From Croceivirga sp. (GTDB lineage: Bacteria > Bacteroidota > Bacteroidia > Flavobacteriales > Flavobacteriaceae), in NCBI GenBank assembly GCA_028281025.1, contig JANQKR010000006.1:1-64000 (forward strand): a stretch of 64,000 nucleotides of DNA, given 5' to 3'. This document shows, in pieces, positions 17,263 through 27,810 of the stretch; within the stretch, counting starts at the first letter, position 1, and each line of letters opens with the position of its first letter. The translations under genes and the position numbers were made by a program. A model generated the notes under the pieces. It was not told where the DNA came from. It was given only the letters and a program-made list of their open reading frames with translations, and did no database searches.

Positions 17263-18804
17263 TTACAACGGAATATTTCCGTGTTTCTTCCAGGGGTTCT
17301 CCACTTCCTTATTTTCCAACATGGCAAAGGTTTTCAGCAATTTCCTTCGCGTGTTCTCCGGTAGAATAACCTCATCTATAAAGCCGCGTCTCGCCGCACG
17401 ATACGGATTGGCAAACTTATCCGCGTATTCCTTTTCTTTCTCCTTAAGCTTTGCTTCGGGATCATCCGCTGCCGCGATCTCCCTTCTAAAAATGATCTCA
17501 CTGGCACCCTTGGCCCCCATTACCGCAATCTCCGCAGTGGGCCATGCATAGTTAAAGTCGGCTCCAATATGCTTGGAATTCATCACGTCATAAGCACCAC
17601 CATAGGCTTTTCTGGTAATTACGGTTACCCGTGGTACCGTAGCTTCACTTAGGGCATACAACAATTTAGCACCATGATTAATGATTCCCGTCCACTCCTG
17701 GTCGGTTCCTGGTAAAAATCCGGGGACATCCACCAATACCAACAATGGAATGTTGAACGCATCACAAAAACGGGTGAAACGGGCCGCTTTTGTGGAACTC
17801 TTCACGCCAAGTACCCCTGCCAAAAACATAGGGTTGTTGGCAATAACACCAATACTTCGTCCCCCTAATCGGGCGAAACCAACAATGATGTTCTCTGCAT
17901 AGTCCTTATGGATTTCGTAAAAGGAATCTTCATCAATGATACCCTCTATGACATCGTGCATATCATAGGGTTTATTTGGATTGTCCGGAACCAAGCCCCG
18001 TAACTGTTCCCTGATCTCATCCCCAAGTTCATATGGAATTGTGTTTGGTTTTTCCTGGTTGTTCTGTGGGAGATAATCCAAAAGTTTTTTGACATCCTCC
18101 AGACAAGCGGCATCATTGGCCGAAGTCTTGTGGGCAACCCCTGATTTTGAAGCATGGGTATTGGCACCCCCAAGTTCCTCGGAAGTCACTTCCTCATTGG
18201 TCACCGTTTTAACCACATTGGGCCCTGTAACAAACATATAACTGGTCTGTTCCACCATGAGGATAAAATCGGTCATTGCCGGTGAATACACTGCACCACC
18301 CGCGCAAGGTCCCATAATAGCGGACAACTGCGGAATTACCCCGGAAGCCTGTACGTTTCGATAGAAAATATCGGCATAGCCCCCCAAGGATTTAACCCCT
18401 TCCTGGATACGGGCTCCCCCAGAATCATTAAGTCCAATGATCGGGGCGCCAACCTTCATGGCCAAATCCATTACCTTGCAAATCTTCTCCGCATGGGTTT
18501 CGGACAATGCACCTCCAAAGACGGTGAAATCCTGGGCGTAAACGTAAACCAATCGTCCATTTACCGTTCCATAACCAGTAACCACCCCATCACCAAAATA
18601 AATTTCCTTTTCCATCCCAAAATCCGTGGTACGGTGGGTGACCAAAACACCCATTTCCTCAAAAGAACCATCATCCAACAGATAATTGATCCGTTCCCTG
18701 GCAGTTAACTTCTTTTTGGCATGTTGCTTTTCAATACGCTTCTCGCCACCACCCAAGTGGGCAAGGGTCACTCGTTCTTCCAGCTTTTTTAATTTATCGT
18801 CCAT
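17263..18804 (-). CDS. pccB: Acyl-CoA (propionyl-CoA) carboxylase carboxyltransferase subunit
   Basis: The 513-residue protein is a full-length biotin-dependent carboxyltransferase. It begins with [19 protein letters not shown] and [14 protein letters not shown], then shows [35 protein letters not shown] and [17 protein letters not shown] (acyl-CoA oxyanion hole). In the second half are [14 protein letters not shown] and [13 protein letters not shown] with [11 protein letters not shown]. The length and motifs match PccB rather than the shorter AccD of acetyl-CoA carboxylase. It transfers CO2 from biotin to propionyl-CoA, giving methylmalonyl-CoA. It is last in a tight operon with biotin carboxylase and a BCCP. 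The mutase genes on the opposite strand support propionyl-CoA as substrate. Confidence 0.9.
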   Translation of the reverse strand: MDDKLKKLEERVTLAHLGGGEKRIEKQHAKKKLTARERINYLLDDGSFEEMGVLVTHRTTDFGMEKEIYFGDGVVTGYGTVNGRLVYVYAQDFTVFGGALSETHAEKICKVMDLAMKVGAPIIGLNDSGGARIQEGVKSLGGYADIFYRNVQASGVIPQLSAIMGPCAGGAVYSPAMTDFILMVEQTSYMFVTGPNVVKTVTNEEVTSEELGGANTHASKSGVAHKTSANDAACLEDVKKLLDYLPQNNQEKPNTIPYELGDEIREQLRGLVPDNPNKPYDMHDVIEGIIDEDSFYEIHKDYAENIIVGFARLGGRSIGVIANNPMFLAGVLGVKSSTKAARFTRFCDAFNIPLLVLVDVPGFLPGTDQEWTGIINHGAKLLYALSEATVPRVTVITRKAYGGAYDVMNSKHIGADFNYAWPTAEIAVMGAKGASEIIFRREIAAADDPEAKLKEKEKEYADKFANPYRAARRGFIDEVILPENTRRKLLKTFAMLENKEVENPWKKHGNIPL

Positions 18805-18809
18805 TGGAT

Positions 18810-20252
18810 TTAATTTGTGGGTAATTTTAGTTGTTTTTGGTCTTCAAAATATTGTTGCAATGCTACCAGCGCAGCAATCTTGGCCTCATTTTCCTTAGCT
18901 TCCTGAATCATTTCCGGAGCATAATAGTTCTTTACGAAATGGGTATCAAAATTCCCGGATCGGAACGCTTCATGTCTCATCACAAATGCTCCAAAGGGCA
19001 GGGTGGTCTGCACCCCTTCCACTTCATAGGCCTCAATGGCCTTGATCATCAAGGCAATCGATTCTTCGCGTGTTTTTCCGTAGGTAATCAATTTGGAAAG
19101 CATGGGGTCGTAATAGATGGGAATATCCATACCTTCCTCAAAACCATTGTCCACTCGAATGTTTTCACCTACCGGCAACTGGTACCGTTCCAACTTCCCT
19201 ACACTTGGCAGGAAATCGTTCAGCGGGTCTTCGGCATACACCCGCAGCTCCATCGCGTGGCCGTTGATCTTTAAATCTTCCTGTTTCATGGGCAGTACTT
19301 CGCCACGTGCCACTTTTATCTGTAGCTCCACTAAATCCACACCGGAAATCAGTTCGGAGACCGGATGTTCCACCTGTAGACGGGTATTCATCTCAAGGAA
19401 ATAGAAATTGTGGTCGGCATCCATTAAAAATTCAACGGTACCCGCACCCACATAATCACAGGCTTCGGCCACTTTTGTGGCGGCAATTCCCATTTCATTT
19501 CGCAATTCCGGGGTTAAAATGGACGATGGGGCTTCTTCAACTACCTTTTGGTGCCGGCGCTGTATACTACATTCCCGTTCAAAAAAGTGGAGGATGTTTC
19601 CATGCGTATCTGCCATTACCTGAATTTCAATATGACGGGGAGAGGTCACATATTTCTCAATAAAGACGGAGCCATCCCCAAAAGCGGAAGTGGCCTCACT
19701 GATCGCTCGCTTCATTTGGGATTCCAAGTCCTCTTCTTTGTCCACGATCCGCATTCCTTTTCCTCCTCCACCGGCAGAAGCTTTGATCAATACTGGAAAA
19801 CCTATTTCCTTGGCAATTTCCTGTGCCTTATCCACATCCGTTATCGCTTCATCTATCCCCGGAACCATGGGAATATCGTATTTTTTAACGGCTTCCTTGG
19901 CAGCAAGTTTACTTCCCATCACCCGTATGGCATGGGATTTTGGACCGATGAAGATCAGCCCATTCTTTTCTACGGCTTCGGCAAAATCTGCATTTTCACT
20001 TAAAAAACCATATCCGGGATGGATACCGTCTACCTCCAGTTTTTTGGCATATTCAATTATTTTGTCCCCCAACAAATAGGATTGATTGGAAGGGGGCGGC
20101 CCTAGGCAAACTGCCTCGTCCGCAAAGCGCACGTGCGGGGCATTTCTATCGGCTTCCGAGAAGACCGCAACGGTTTTGATTCCCATTTTTTTGGCGGTTC
20201 TCATTACCCTAATGGCAATTTCACCACGATTGGCTACTAGTATCTTCTTCAT
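18810..20252 (-). CDS. accC: Biotin carboxylase subunit of acyl-CoA carboxylase
   Basis: The 480-residue protein begins [20 protein letters not shown]. It has [14 protein letters not shown], the ATP-grasp glycine loop [49 protein letters not shown] and [16 protein letters not shown], all diagnostic for biotin carboxylase. It carboxylates the biotin on the carrier protein using ATP and bicarbonate. The C-terminal tail of about 30 residues ([13 protein letters not shown]) extends past the usual domain. It sits five bases before pccB and six after the BCCP gene, so the three form one complex and one transcript. Confidence 0.93.
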   Translation of the reverse strand: MKKILVANRGEIAIRVMRTAKKMGIKTVAVFSEADRNAPHVRFADEAVCLGPPPSNQSYLLGDKIIEYAKKLEVDGIHPGYGFLSENADFAEAVEKNGLIFIGPKSHAIRVMGSKLAAKEAVKKYDIPMVPGIDEAITDVDKAQEIAKEIGFPVLIKASAGGGGKGMRIVDKEEDLESQMKRAISEATSAFGDGSVFIEKYVTSPRHIEIQVMADTHGNILHFFERECSIQRRHQKVVEEAPSSILTPELRNEMGIAATKVAEACDYVGAGTVEFLMDADHNFYFLEMNTRLQVEHPVSELISGVDLVELQIKVARGEVLPMKQEDLKINGHAMELRVYAEDPLNDFLPSVGKLERYQLPVGENIRVDNGFEEGMDIPIYYDPMLSKLITYGKTREESIALMIKAIEAYEVEGVQTTLPFGAFVMRHEAFRSGNFDTHFVKNYYAPEMIQEAKENEAKIAALVALQQYFEDQKQLKLPTN

Positions 20253-20258
20253 CGTTTA

Positions 20259-20744
20259 CTATTCAAAAGTGATCAATACATGTTTCTTTTCAACGGCTTC
20301 ACCTTGTTTTACGGTAATGCTCTTAATGGTGCCTTCCCTTGGAGAGGTAATTACATTCTCCATTTTCATGGCCTCCAAAATAAGAAGCGCATCACCCTCC
20401 TTTACCTCCTGTCCTTCAGACACGGAAACTTCCAAGATCAAACCGGGCATAGGAGCCTCTATACTGCTCACTTGCGCCGAAGCACCCAGGGCAAAGCCCA
20501 TTTCATCAATCAATAAATCCAAAGGATTTGCAATGGTCACCGCATAATTGGCATTGTTCACCTTTACGCCATAACTTTTTCCGTAAAAATCCTTGGAACT
20601 AAAATCGATGTGGTACGTTTGGTTGTTTTCCAGTAAGTGAAAGGAGTCGGTTCCTGTTTTGACCAAATCCAGGGATTTAAGGTCATCTGCTGTAAATTGA
20701 AACTCATATTGGTCGTTGACCTTGAGTTTAAAATTTTTTTTCAT
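20259..20744 (-). CDS. Biotin carboxyl carrier protein of the acyl-CoA carboxylase
   Basis: The 161-residue protein ends in a biotinyl domain with the biotinylation motif LLILEAMKMENVITSPREG (Lys in AMKM) and the partner hairpin GLILEVSVSEGQEVKEGD. The first 80 residues (KLKVNDQYEFQFTADDLKSLD) are a beta-rich region found in carrier subunits of this type and may bridge the other two subunits. It is the first gene of the carboxylase operon. It is not the AccB of fatty-acid synthesis judging by the linked pccB, but a dual role cannot be ruled out. Confidence 0.88.
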   Translation of the reverse strand: MKKNFKLKVNDQYEFQFTADDLKSLDLVKTGTDSFHLLENNQTYHIDFSSKDFYGKSYGVKVNNANYAVTIANPLDLLIDEMGFALGASAQVSSIEAPMPGLILEVSVSEGQEVKEGDALLILEAMKMENVITSPREGTIKSITVKQGEAVEKKHVLITFE

Positions 20745-20920
20745 AAAGGGACTATATAGTTATTTTTAAATATAAAGGTTTCACCCAAAATCAGCAACCA
20801 AAACTACACCCTCCATATATCCCATTATATGAAAAATGTCATGTTTCCGATAGATTTTTAATCGTACCTATGCAATCAAATTCTAACGAAGCCCAACTTC
20901 TAAGGATGCCTTCAAATGTG

Positions 20921-20928
20921 TACATTTG
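20921..20928 (+). promoter_or_regulatory. -7 box for udk
   Basis: TACATTTG matches TAnnTTTG, 17 bases before the ATG at 20945. It lies inside the reading frame of an earlier ATG (20870), which argues for the later start. Confidence 0.55.
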
Positions 20929-20944
20929 GATTAAACTTTTAGTA

Positions 20945-21553
20945 ATGCTTATCATAGGAATTGCTGGTGGGACGGGTTGTGGTAAAACCACGGTGGTAAA
21001 TCAGATTGTAGAACAGCTACCAAAAGACGAGGTAGTTGTGATATCACAGGATTCCTATTATAACGATTTGGGGCACCTCACCAAAGAAGAGCGAAGCGAG
21101 GTAAATTTTGACCATCCCAATTCCATTGATTTTGAATTGCTTATTGAACATGTTAAAGAGTTAAAATCGGGTAAAACCGTAGAAATACCCATTTACTCCT
21201 TTGTTGAAGAAACGCGATTGCAGGGGACCATAAAGACGGAGCCCAAAGAGGTGGTCATTGTAGAAGGAATATTGGTATTGAGCAATCCCAGGCTAAGGGA
21301 ACTCTTCGACATGAAAATTTATGTGCACGCAGATTCCGACGAACGTCTGATCAGACGATTGCAACGTGACATCAGGGAACGGGGACATGATCTGGAAAAG
21401 GTCCTGCATCGTTATCAAACTGCCGTTAAGCCCATGCATAACGAATTCATTGAACCTACCAAGGAATTTGCCGATATCATTATTCCCAACAATCACTACA
21501 ATACGGTGGCCGTGGATATGGTTCGGACCATCATCAATCAAAAGCTTGTGTGA
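20945..21553 (+). CDS. udk: Uridine kinase
   Basis: From the ATG at 20945 the 202-residue protein begins MLIIGIAGGTGCGKTTVVNQ, the Walker A of uridine/cytidine kinases. It continues with VISQDSYYNDL, NFDHPNSIDF, YSFVEETR, VIVEGILVL and RLIRRLQRDIRERGHD. It phosphorylates uridine and cytidine with a nucleoside triphosphate for pyrimidine salvage. An in-frame ATG 75 bases upstream would add a non-family extension and lies before the promoter box. The next gene begins two bases after the stop. Confidence 0.95.
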   Translation: MLIIGIAGGTGCGKTTVVNQIVEQLPKDEVVVISQDSYYNDLGHLTKEERSEVNFDHPNSIDFELLIEHVKELKSGKTVEIPIYSFVEETRLQGTIKTEPKEVVIVEGILVLSNPRLRELFDMKIYVHADSDERLIRRLQRDIRERGHDLEKVLHRYQTAVKPMHNEFIEPTKEFADIIIPNNHYNTVAVDMVRTIINQKLV

Positions 21554-21554
21554 T

Positions 21555-21881
21555 ATGGGCTGGAAGGAATTAAGGCAGAAAAAATGGTTCAAGGTATTTA
21601 CCAATACCTATATATTGGTATTGACCATTTTTGCGATCTGGATGGCTTTTTTTGATACCAATTCCTTGTTGATACACAGGGAACTGCAACAAGAAATCAA
21701 TAAGTTGGAGCAACAAAAGGACTTTTTGCAAAAAGAAATTGAAAAGGACAAAAAACTGCTCAATGAACTAAAGGACCCCAAAGCCCTGGAAAAGTATGCC
21801 AGGGAACACTATTACATGAAAAAGGACAATGAGGAGGTCTTTTTGATAGAATATGAAGACAGTACAAAAGTGGGAAATTAA
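21555..21881 (+). CDS. Septum formation initiator (FtsB/DivIC-like) membrane protein
   Basis: The 108-residue protein has a short cytoplasmic N-terminus, one transmembrane helix (TNTYILVLTIFAIWMAFF, residues about 16-33), and a long coiled coil (LQQEINKLEQQKDFLQKEIE). It ends with DPKALEKYAREHYYMKKDNEEVFLI, which matches the FtsB/DivIC consensus. These small bitopic proteins join FtsL and FtsQ in the divisome. It starts two bases after udk and ends two bases before mutA, so it is carried in the same transcript. Gene assignment to ftsB or divIC cannot be made from sequence. Confidence 0.85.
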   Translation: MGWKELRQKKWFKVFTNTYILVLTIFAIWMAFFDTNSLLIHRELQQEINKLEQQKDFLQKEIEKDKKLLNELKDPKALEKYAREHYYMKKDNEEVFLIEYEDSTKVGN

Positions 21882-21883
21882 CT

Positions 21884-23275
21884 ATGAAAAACAATTCGCT
21901 TTTTTCGGAATTTGAACCTGTTTTAGCCAAACAGTGGAAACAGAAAATCCAAATGGATTTAAGAGGTGCCGACTATAACGACACCTTGATTTGGGAATCT
22001 TTGGAGGGCATAAAGGTAAAACCATTTTACAACCACGAAGATGTGGAGGCCAATTCCAATTTTCAATTTACCGGGGAACAGACCTGGCAGATAGGTCAGA
22101 TCGTTTATGGGGGCAACCCCAATCTGGCCAATAAAAAGGCTTTGGATATTTTAAAAAGGGGGGCCGGTGCCTTAGTTTTTGAAATCTCCGACGTGGATAT
22201 GGATTGGTCCGCACTATTGGATGGCATTCCTTTGGAATCCATTCCAATTCATATTGACTTTCATACTTTGGAAATTGGTGCCTTGGAACGTTTACAGAAG
22301 TATCTGGGGGACCGCGACTCCAAAATATACCTTCATATAGATATTATTGGACATTTGGCCAAAAGTGGAAATTGGCACCAGAACCTGGAAAAAGACCACC
22401 AGGCATTTGATCAAATCCAAACCTTAACGGCTACTACAAAGGGTATTTCCGCGATTTCGGTGGATATGTCCCTGTATCAAAATGCCGGTGCAAATATTGT
22501 ACAGCAACTGGCCTATGGGTTGGCACATGTGAATGAGTATTTGAATCATTCCACAGATGTTGTTTCCAACGTTACTAAAGAAAGCATTACGTTCAAAGTG
22601 GCCATTGGGCCCAATTATTTCTTTGAAATTGCAAAACTCAAAGCCCTGAGATGGCTATGGAAGTCCCTTGCCGCGGAATATGGCATCGAAACCGATTGCC
22701 ACATTTTGGCCATTCCTTCCAAACGCAATAAAGCACTCTATGATTATAATGTGAATATGCTCAGGACCACTTCGGAATGTATGTCCGCGGTCTTGGGTGG
22801 GGCAAATACCGTTTGCAATCAATCCTATGATGCACTCTACCATAAAGATAATGAGTTTGGGGAGCGTATTGCCAGAAATCAATTGTTACTATTAAAAGAG
22901 GAAAGCTATTTTGATGAGGCCATAAAAGCTTCCGAGGGAAGCTATTATATAGAGGCATTGACACAGGAACTGGCACAAAAGGCCTTAGGGCTCTTTAAGC
23001 AATTGGAGGCCTCCGGCGGATTTTTGGGTGAGTTGAAAAAGGGAATCATCCAGAAAAAAATAAAAGAAGCCGCTGCCAAAGAACAAGAACAGTTCGATGC
23101 TGGAAAATTGGTGCTCCTGGGTACCAATAAATATCAAAATCCCGAGGACAAAATGAAGGACAGTCTAGAACTCTTCCCATTCCTCAAAACAGATAAAAGA
23201 AAAACTTTGGTCGAACCTATCCTGGAAAAACGGTTATCCGAGTCCTTGGAACAAAATCGGTTGAAAGATGAGTAG
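21884..23275 (+). CDS. mutA: Methylmalonyl-CoA mutase small subunit
   Basis: The 463-residue protein resembles the N-terminal TIM-barrel part of methylmalonyl-CoA mutase, including [24 protein letters not shown] followed by [17 protein letters not shown]. It lacks the C-terminal cobalamin-binding domain, as is usual for the non-catalytic small subunit. It pairs with MutB and stabilises the heterodimer. It overlaps mutB by eight bases. The divergently placed propionyl-CoA carboxylase makes its substrate. Confidence 0.92.
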   Translation: MKNNSLFSEFEPVLAKQWKQKIQMDLRGADYNDTLIWESLEGIKVKPFYNHEDVEANSNFQFTGEQTWQIGQIVYGGNPNLANKKALDILKRGAGALVFEISDVDMDWSALLDGIPLESIPIHIDFHTLEIGALERLQKYLGDRDSKIYLHIDIIGHLAKSGNWHQNLEKDHQAFDQIQTLTATTKGISAISVDMSLYQNAGANIVQQLAYGLAHVNEYLNHSTDVVSNVTKESITFKVAIGPNYFFEIAKLKALRWLWKSLAAEYGIETDCHILAIPSKRNKALYDYNVNMLRTTSECMSAVLGGANTVCNQSYDALYHKDNEFGERIARNQLLLLKEESYFDEAIKASEGSYYIEALTQELAQKALGLFKQLEASGGFLGELKKGIIQKKIKEAAAKEQEQFDAGKLVLLGTNKYQNPEDKMKDSLELFPFLKTDKRKTLVEPILEKRLSESLEQNRLKDE

Positions 23276-25337
23276 AAAAAATATCCAAGAGCTAGAGCTC
23301 AAAACCTCAAATCAAAAAGAACAGGCAACCAAGTTGGGCCATGAAAATTTTGTGGCCGGTATCCGTCCATTTCTCCGTGGCCCCTACTCCACAATGTACG
23401 TACGCAGACCATGGACCATACGGCAATATGCGGGATTCTCCACTGCAGAGGAGAGCAACGCTTTCTACCGCAGAAATTTGGCCGCAGGCCAAAAGGGACT
23501 TTCCGTTGCCTTTGACCTACCAACGCACCGGGGTTATGATAGCGATAACGAACGTGTGGTAGGTGATGTCGGCAAAGCGGGCGTGGCCATAGACTCCGTG
23601 GAGGATATGAAAATTTTGTTCGATGGAATTCCACTCGACAAAATGTCCGTTTCCATGACCATGAACGGGGCCGTTATTCCCGTGATGGCCTTCTACATAG
23701 TAGCGGCAATGGAACAGGGGGTAGAATTAAACCAGCTTTCCGGTACCATCCAAAATGATATTCTTAAGGAATTCATGGTGCGGAATACGTATATCTACCC
23801 GCCAACACCTTCCATGCAATTGATTGCCGATATCTTCGAGTATACCAGTCAAAATATGCCCCGTTTCAACAGCATCAGTATTTCCGGATATCACATGCAT
23901 GAGGCAGGTGCCCCAGCGGCTATGGAAATAGCCTATACCCTGGCCGATGGGATCGAATATATTAGGACCGGGTTAAAGGCAGGGTTAAAAATTGACGAGT
24001 TTGCTCCCCGTCTCTCCTTCTTTTGGGGTATTGGTATGAAGCACTTTACCGAAATCGCCAAAATGCGGGCGGCGCGAATGCTTTGGGCCAAATTGGTCAA
24101 GGAATTTGACCCCACAAACGAAAAATCCCTGATGTTGCGTACCCATTCCCAGACCAGTGGTTGGAGCTTAACAGAGCAAGATCCGTTCAATAATGTGGCA
24201 CGGACCACCATTGAGGCCATGGCCGCAGCCTTTGGCGGAACCCAGAGTCTGCACACCAACGCACTTGATGAAGCAATCGCATTACCAACGGATTTTAGTG
24301 CCAGAATTGCGCGTAATACGCAAATTTATCTACAGCAGGAGACCCATATCACCCGCACGGTGGATCCTTGGGCAGGAAGCCATTATGTAGAAAAATTGAC
24401 CGATGAAATCGCTTCGGAAGCCTGGGAACTTATTAAAGAAGTGGAAGATTTGGGCGGAATGACCAAAGCCATTGAAGCGGGAATTCCAAAATTGCGAATT
24501 GAAGAGGCGGCAGCCAAAAAACAAGCACGATTGGATAGTGGACAGGAAGTATTGGTTGGGGTGAACAAGTATGTTCTGGAAAACGAGGACGACCTACAGA
24601 TTCTGGAAGTTGACAATAAAAAGGTACGACAACAACAGGTAGAACAAATTGCGGAAATTCGAAAAGGGCGTGATGCGGAAAAAGTCCAAAAGGCATTGTT
24701 GGACATAGAACGGGCCTCCGCCACGAAAATGAAGGACGGAAGCGGTGAAAATTTGTTAGCTTTAGCCGTAATTGCGGCCAAGGAAAGGGCAACCCTGGGT
24801 GAAATCAGTGATGCCATGGAAAAGGTCTTTGGCAGGCACAAAGCACAAATTCAATCGGTTAGTGGGGTGTATTCCAAAGAAATAAAAGACGATAAAAATT
24901 TTGAAAAAGCCAGGGAAATGGCGGATGCCTTTGCAGAGCAAGAAGGCCGACGCCCCCGCATCATGGTGGCCAAAATGGGACAGGACGGTCATGACCGAGG
25001 GGCCAAAGTGGTCGCCACAGGTTATGCCGATCTAGGTTTCGACGTGGATATCGGACCGCTTTTCCAAACACCGGAAGAAGTGGCCAAACAAGCTGTGGAA
25101 AACGATGTACATGTCCTAGGGGTATCTTCCCTCGCTGCAGGACATAAAACACTGGTTCCCAATGTAATCCAGGAGCTTAAAAACTATGGCAGGGAGGACA
25201 TTATGGTGATTGTTGGTGGGGTTATCCCCAAACAGGATTATGATTTCCTTTTTGATTCCGGCGCAATGGCCGTTTTTGGTCCAGGTACCAAAATTAGCGA
25301 AGCAGCCATTGAAATTTTGGGGATTTTGATGCGGTAA
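23268..25337 (+). CDS. mutB: Methylmalonyl-CoA mutase large (catalytic) subunit
   Basis: The 689-residue protein has the substrate-binding barrel ([75 protein letters not shown]). The C-terminal cobalamin-binding domain has the base-off signature D-G-H-D-R-G in [14 protein letters not shown], then GVSSLAAGH and VIVGGVIP. It rearranges (R)-methylmalonyl-CoA to succinyl-CoA using adenosylcobalamin. Together with the carboxylase operon this gives propionyl-CoA assimilation, or the reverse direction. The epimerase and the MeaB/ArgK chaperone are not in the window. Confidence 0.96.
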   Translation: MSRKNIQELELKTSNQKEQATKLGHENFVAGIRPFLRGPYSTMYVRRPWTIRQYAGFSTAEESNAFYRRNLAAGQKGLSVAFDLPTHRGYDSDNERVVGDVGKAGVAIDSVEDMKILFDGIPLDKMSVSMTMNGAVIPVMAFYIVAAMEQGVELNQLSGTIQNDILKEFMVRNTYIYPPTPSMQLIADIFEYTSQNMPRFNSISISGYHMHEAGAPAAMEIAYTLADGIEYIRTGLKAGLKIDEFAPRLSFFWGIGMKHFTEIAKMRAARMLWAKLVKEFDPTNEKSLMLRTHSQTSGWSLTEQDPFNNVARTTIEAMAAAFGGTQSLHTNALDEAIALPTDFSARIARNTQIYLQQETHITRTVDPWAGSHYVEKLTDEIASEAWELIKEVEDLGGMTKAIEAGIPKLRIEEAAAKKQARLDSGQEVLVGVNKYVLENEDDLQILEVDNKKVRQQQVEQIAEIRKGRDAEKVQKALLDIERASATKMKDGSGENLLALAVIAAKERATLGEISDAMEKVFGRHKAQIQSVSGVYSKEIKDDKNFEKAREMADAFAEQEGRRPRIMVAKMGQDGHDRGAKVVATGYADLGFDVDIGPLFQTPEEVAKQAVENDVHVLGVSSLAAGHKTLVPNVIQELKNYGREDIMVIVGGVIPKQDYDFLFDSGAMAVFGPGTKISEAAIEILGILMR

Positions 25338-25436
25338 AAACCATAAAACATTTTAGTGACGATTTAAAAACCAAACTTTAACTTTCTTTAACGCAAGCTG
25401 TTGCACTTATTCACCCAGTGTTAACAAATTCCGCTT

Positions 25437-25464
25437 TTTGGCGTTATAAATAATTGTATTTTTA
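25437..25464 (+). promoter_or_regulatory. Probable promoter of the parA operon
   Basis: TTTG at 25437-25440 and TATTTTTA at 25457-25464 (one mismatch to TAnnTTTG), 16 bases apart, sit about 20 bases before the parA ATG. Confidence 0.4.
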
Positions 25465-25485
25465 ACCCCTAACTTATCTTATGTA

Positions 25486-26259
25486 ATGGGCAAAATTATT
25501 GCTGTTGCGAATCAAAAAGGTGGGGTTGGAAAAACTACTACTACGGTAAATTTAGCGGCCTCATTAGGGGTTTTGGAAAAGAAAGTCCTGTTAATTGATG
25601 CCGATCCCCAGGCCAATGCCACATCAGGGTTGGGAGTTGACGTAGATAGTGTGGAAAAAGGTACCTACCAATTATTGGAACATACCCTAACTGCCAAAAG
25701 CACCATAGTGCAGACCGCTTCCCCAAATGTTGACCTCATCCCCGCCCATATCGATTTGGTGGCCATTGAGATCGAGTTGGTTGACAAGGATGACAGGGAA
25801 TACATGATGAAGCAGGCCATACAGGAGGTTAGGGAGGATTATGATTTTATATTGATTGATTGTGCCCCTTCCCTTGGGTTATTGACCCTGAATGCATTGA
25901 CTGCGGCAGATTCCGTAATGATACCCATCCAGTGCGAGTATTTTGCCCTGGAAGGATTGGGAAAATTATTGAATACGGTAAAAAGCGTACAGCGGATCCA
26001 CAATACGGATTTGGACATTGAAGGGATGTTGCTGACCATGTTCGACTCCAGGCTTCGATTGTCCAATCAGGTAGTGGAAGAAGTAAAAAAACACTTTGCG
26101 GATATGGTTTTTAATACCATTATCCAGCGAAATGTAAAGCTGAGTGAAGCACCCAGTTATGGAGAGAGCATTATAAAATATGATGCCAGTAGTCGAGGGG
26201 CATCCAACTATTTGAACTTGGCGCAAGAATTATTGAACAAGAACAAGGAAAAAGTTTAA
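25486..26259 (+). CDS. parA: Chromosome-partitioning ATPase ParA (Soj)
   Basis: The 257-residue protein starts GKIIAVANQKGGVGKTTTTV, the deviant Walker A of ParA ATPases. It continues with VLLIDADPQANATSG, DFILIDCAPSLGLLTLNAL (Walker B), QCEYFALEGLGKLL and NVKLSEAPSYGESI. ParA binds DNA non-specifically and moves ParB-parS complexes. The parB start follows the stop directly. The location on a housekeeping operon and the length mark it as chromosomal. I did not recognise a parS site nearby. Confidence 0.95.
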   Translation: MGKIIAVANQKGGVGKTTTTVNLAASLGVLEKKVLLIDADPQANATSGLGVDVDSVEKGTYQLLEHTLTAKSTIVQTASPNVDLIPAHIDLVAIEIELVDKDDREYMMKQAIQEVREDYDFILIDCAPSLGLLTLNALTAADSVMIPIQCEYFALEGLGKLLNTVKSVQRIHNTDLDIEGMLLTMFDSRLRLSNQVVEEVKKHFADMVFNTIIQRNVKLSEAPSYGESIIKYDASSRGASNYLNLAQELLNKNKEKV

Positions 26260-27171
26260 ATGGCAAAGGCGACCAAAAAACAGGCCCTTGGAAGAGGGCT
26301 TTCTGCTTTATTGAAAGATCCTGAAAACGATATACAATCGGTTGGGGACAAAAATGCGGATAAAGTAATTGGTAATGTTGTGGAACTGGAACTCTCGGCC
26401 ATAGGGGTCAATCCATTTCAGCCCAGGACCAATTTCAATGACGAGTCGCTTCAAGAGCTGGCCAGCTCCATAAGGGAATTGGGCATTATCCAGCCCATAA
26501 CGGTCAGAAAACTGGATTTCAATACATACCAGCTCGTTTCGGGAGAACGAAGGTTTAGGGCCTCAAAGTTGATTGGTCTGGAAACCATCCCAGCGTATAT
26601 CCGCATTGCCAATGACCAGGAATCCCTGGAAATGGCATTGGTGGAAAACATTCAACGCCAAGACCTTGATCCCATTGAAATTGCCCTTTCCTATCAACGA
26701 CTGATTGATGAAATTCAACTGACCCAGGAAAAATTAAGCGAGCGTGTAGGAAAAAAGCGTTCAACAATAACCAACTATTTGCGATTGCTAAAACTCCATC
26801 CCATTATCCAGACCGGTATGCGCGATGGTTTCGTAAGCATGGGCCATGGCAGGGCACTGATCAATATTGAAAAGAAAAAAGACCAGATAGAGGCCTTTGA
26901 AAAAATAGTTGCCAACAGTCTTTCCGTTAGGGAAACCGAACAGCTGGTCCGCGCTTACAAGGAAGGTAAGACCCAGGGAAAAGATGGAAAAACGAAAAGC
27001 AAGGGCAAATCCCTCCCGGAATACGCCAGTAGCCATTTGGACGGTATTAGGGAATACATGGCCACAAGGGTAGAGATCAATGCCTCGGATTCCGGAAAAG
27101 GTAAAATTGTAATACCGTTTCATTCCAAAGAAGAGTTTCAACGACTCAAAAAAATACTTTCCGGTGAATAG
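26260..27171 (+). CDS. parB: ParB/Spo0J chromosome-partitioning protein
   Basis: The 303-residue protein starts KATKKQALGRGLSALLKD, the ParA-contact tail. The CTPase/ParB domain (INPFQPR-type VNPFQPRTNF, LGIIQPITVRK, YQLVSGERRFRASKL, ALVENIQRQDLDPIEIA) is followed by the helix-turn-helix (LTQEKLSERVGKKRSTITNYLRLL). A low-complexity linker near 240-255 precedes the C-terminal dimer region. It immediately follows parA. The end overlaps the next gene by eight bases. Confidence 0.95.
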   Translation: MAKATKKQALGRGLSALLKDPENDIQSVGDKNADKVIGNVVELELSAIGVNPFQPRTNFNDESLQELASSIRELGIIQPITVRKLDFNTYQLVSGERRFRASKLIGLETIPAYIRIANDQESLEMALVENIQRQDLDPIEIALSYQRLIDEIQLTQEKLSERVGKKRSTITNYLRLLKLHPIIQTGMRDGFVSMGHGRALINIEKKKDQIEAFEKIVANSLSVRETEQLVRAYKEGKTQGKDGKTKSKGKSLPEYASSHLDGIREYMATRVEINASDSGKGKIVIPFHSKEEFQRLKKILSGE

Positions 27172-27808
27172 AACACCCATATTACTTTTTTTCCTTCTAT
27201 TTGTTGTTTGGACCGGTTCCGCACAAGTCCCGCAGGATTCCATACCCGTCATGAATCCCGCGGATTCCCTGAAAACGGATTTGAAGCAAAAAGGGATTAC
27301 CGTAGAGGAGGTAACTTTTGTACGAAAGGAAATCAATCCCCTGGGACCCAGTAAGGCCGCTTTTTATTCCGCCGTTTTTCCCGGGTTGGGTCAGATTTAC
27401 AATAAGCGCTATTGGAAGGCCCCCATAGTTTGGGGTGCTCTGGGAGTTGGTATTTTTAATTTTGTGGACCGGAACAATCAATACAATCAATTTCGAGACG
27501 CATTTAAGCAAAGACGTGCCGGCCTTCCAAATGACGAGTTCTTTGATATCAATGGTGATGGGAGTGGACCGGATGTTTCCGATGAGTCCTTACAAAATGC
27601 CCAGGAACGCCTGCAAAGGGACCGCGACCTATGGTTGGTGGTCACCATTGGGTTTTATGCATTGAACATCATAGATGCCAATGTCGATGCCCACCTAAAA
27701 CAATACAATGTTGATGAGCGGTTGGGCTACGAAATCAAACCCTTTCTTGATTTTAATGAAATTACCAATGACCCGAATTTTGGGCTCGCCGTTATTGTTA
27801 CCTTTTAA
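27164..27808 (+). CDS. DUF5683 secreted/membrane protein
   Basis: The 214-residue protein starts with GTG at 27164, overlapping the end of parB by eight bases. It has a signal peptide (ILLFFLLFVVWTGSAQ), a charged linker, then the DUF5683 core PSKAAFYSAVFPGLGQIYNKRYWKAPIVWGALG and a second hydrophobic stretch (WLVVTIGFYALNIIDANVDAHL). Such proteins are common between parB and dapB in Bacteroidota and carry a few membrane segments; the function is unknown. Reaching the strongly conserved signal peptide requires the GTG start. Confidence 0.85.
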   Translation: MNRTPILLFFLLFVVWTGSAQVPQDSIPVMNPADSLKTDLKQKGITVEEVTFVRKEINPLGPSKAAFYSAVFPGLGQIYNKRYWKAPIVWGALGVGIFNFVDRNNQYNQFRDAFKQRRAGLPNDEFFDINGDGSGPDVSDESLQNAQERLQRDRDLWLVVTIGFYALNIIDANVDAHLKQYNVDERLGYEIKPFLDFNEITNDPNFGLAVIVTF

Positions 27809-27810
27809 CT

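Noticed and set aside
25338-25485. parS site near parA
   Set aside because: No palindrome of the known parS type (GTTnCACGTGnAAC) was seen here.
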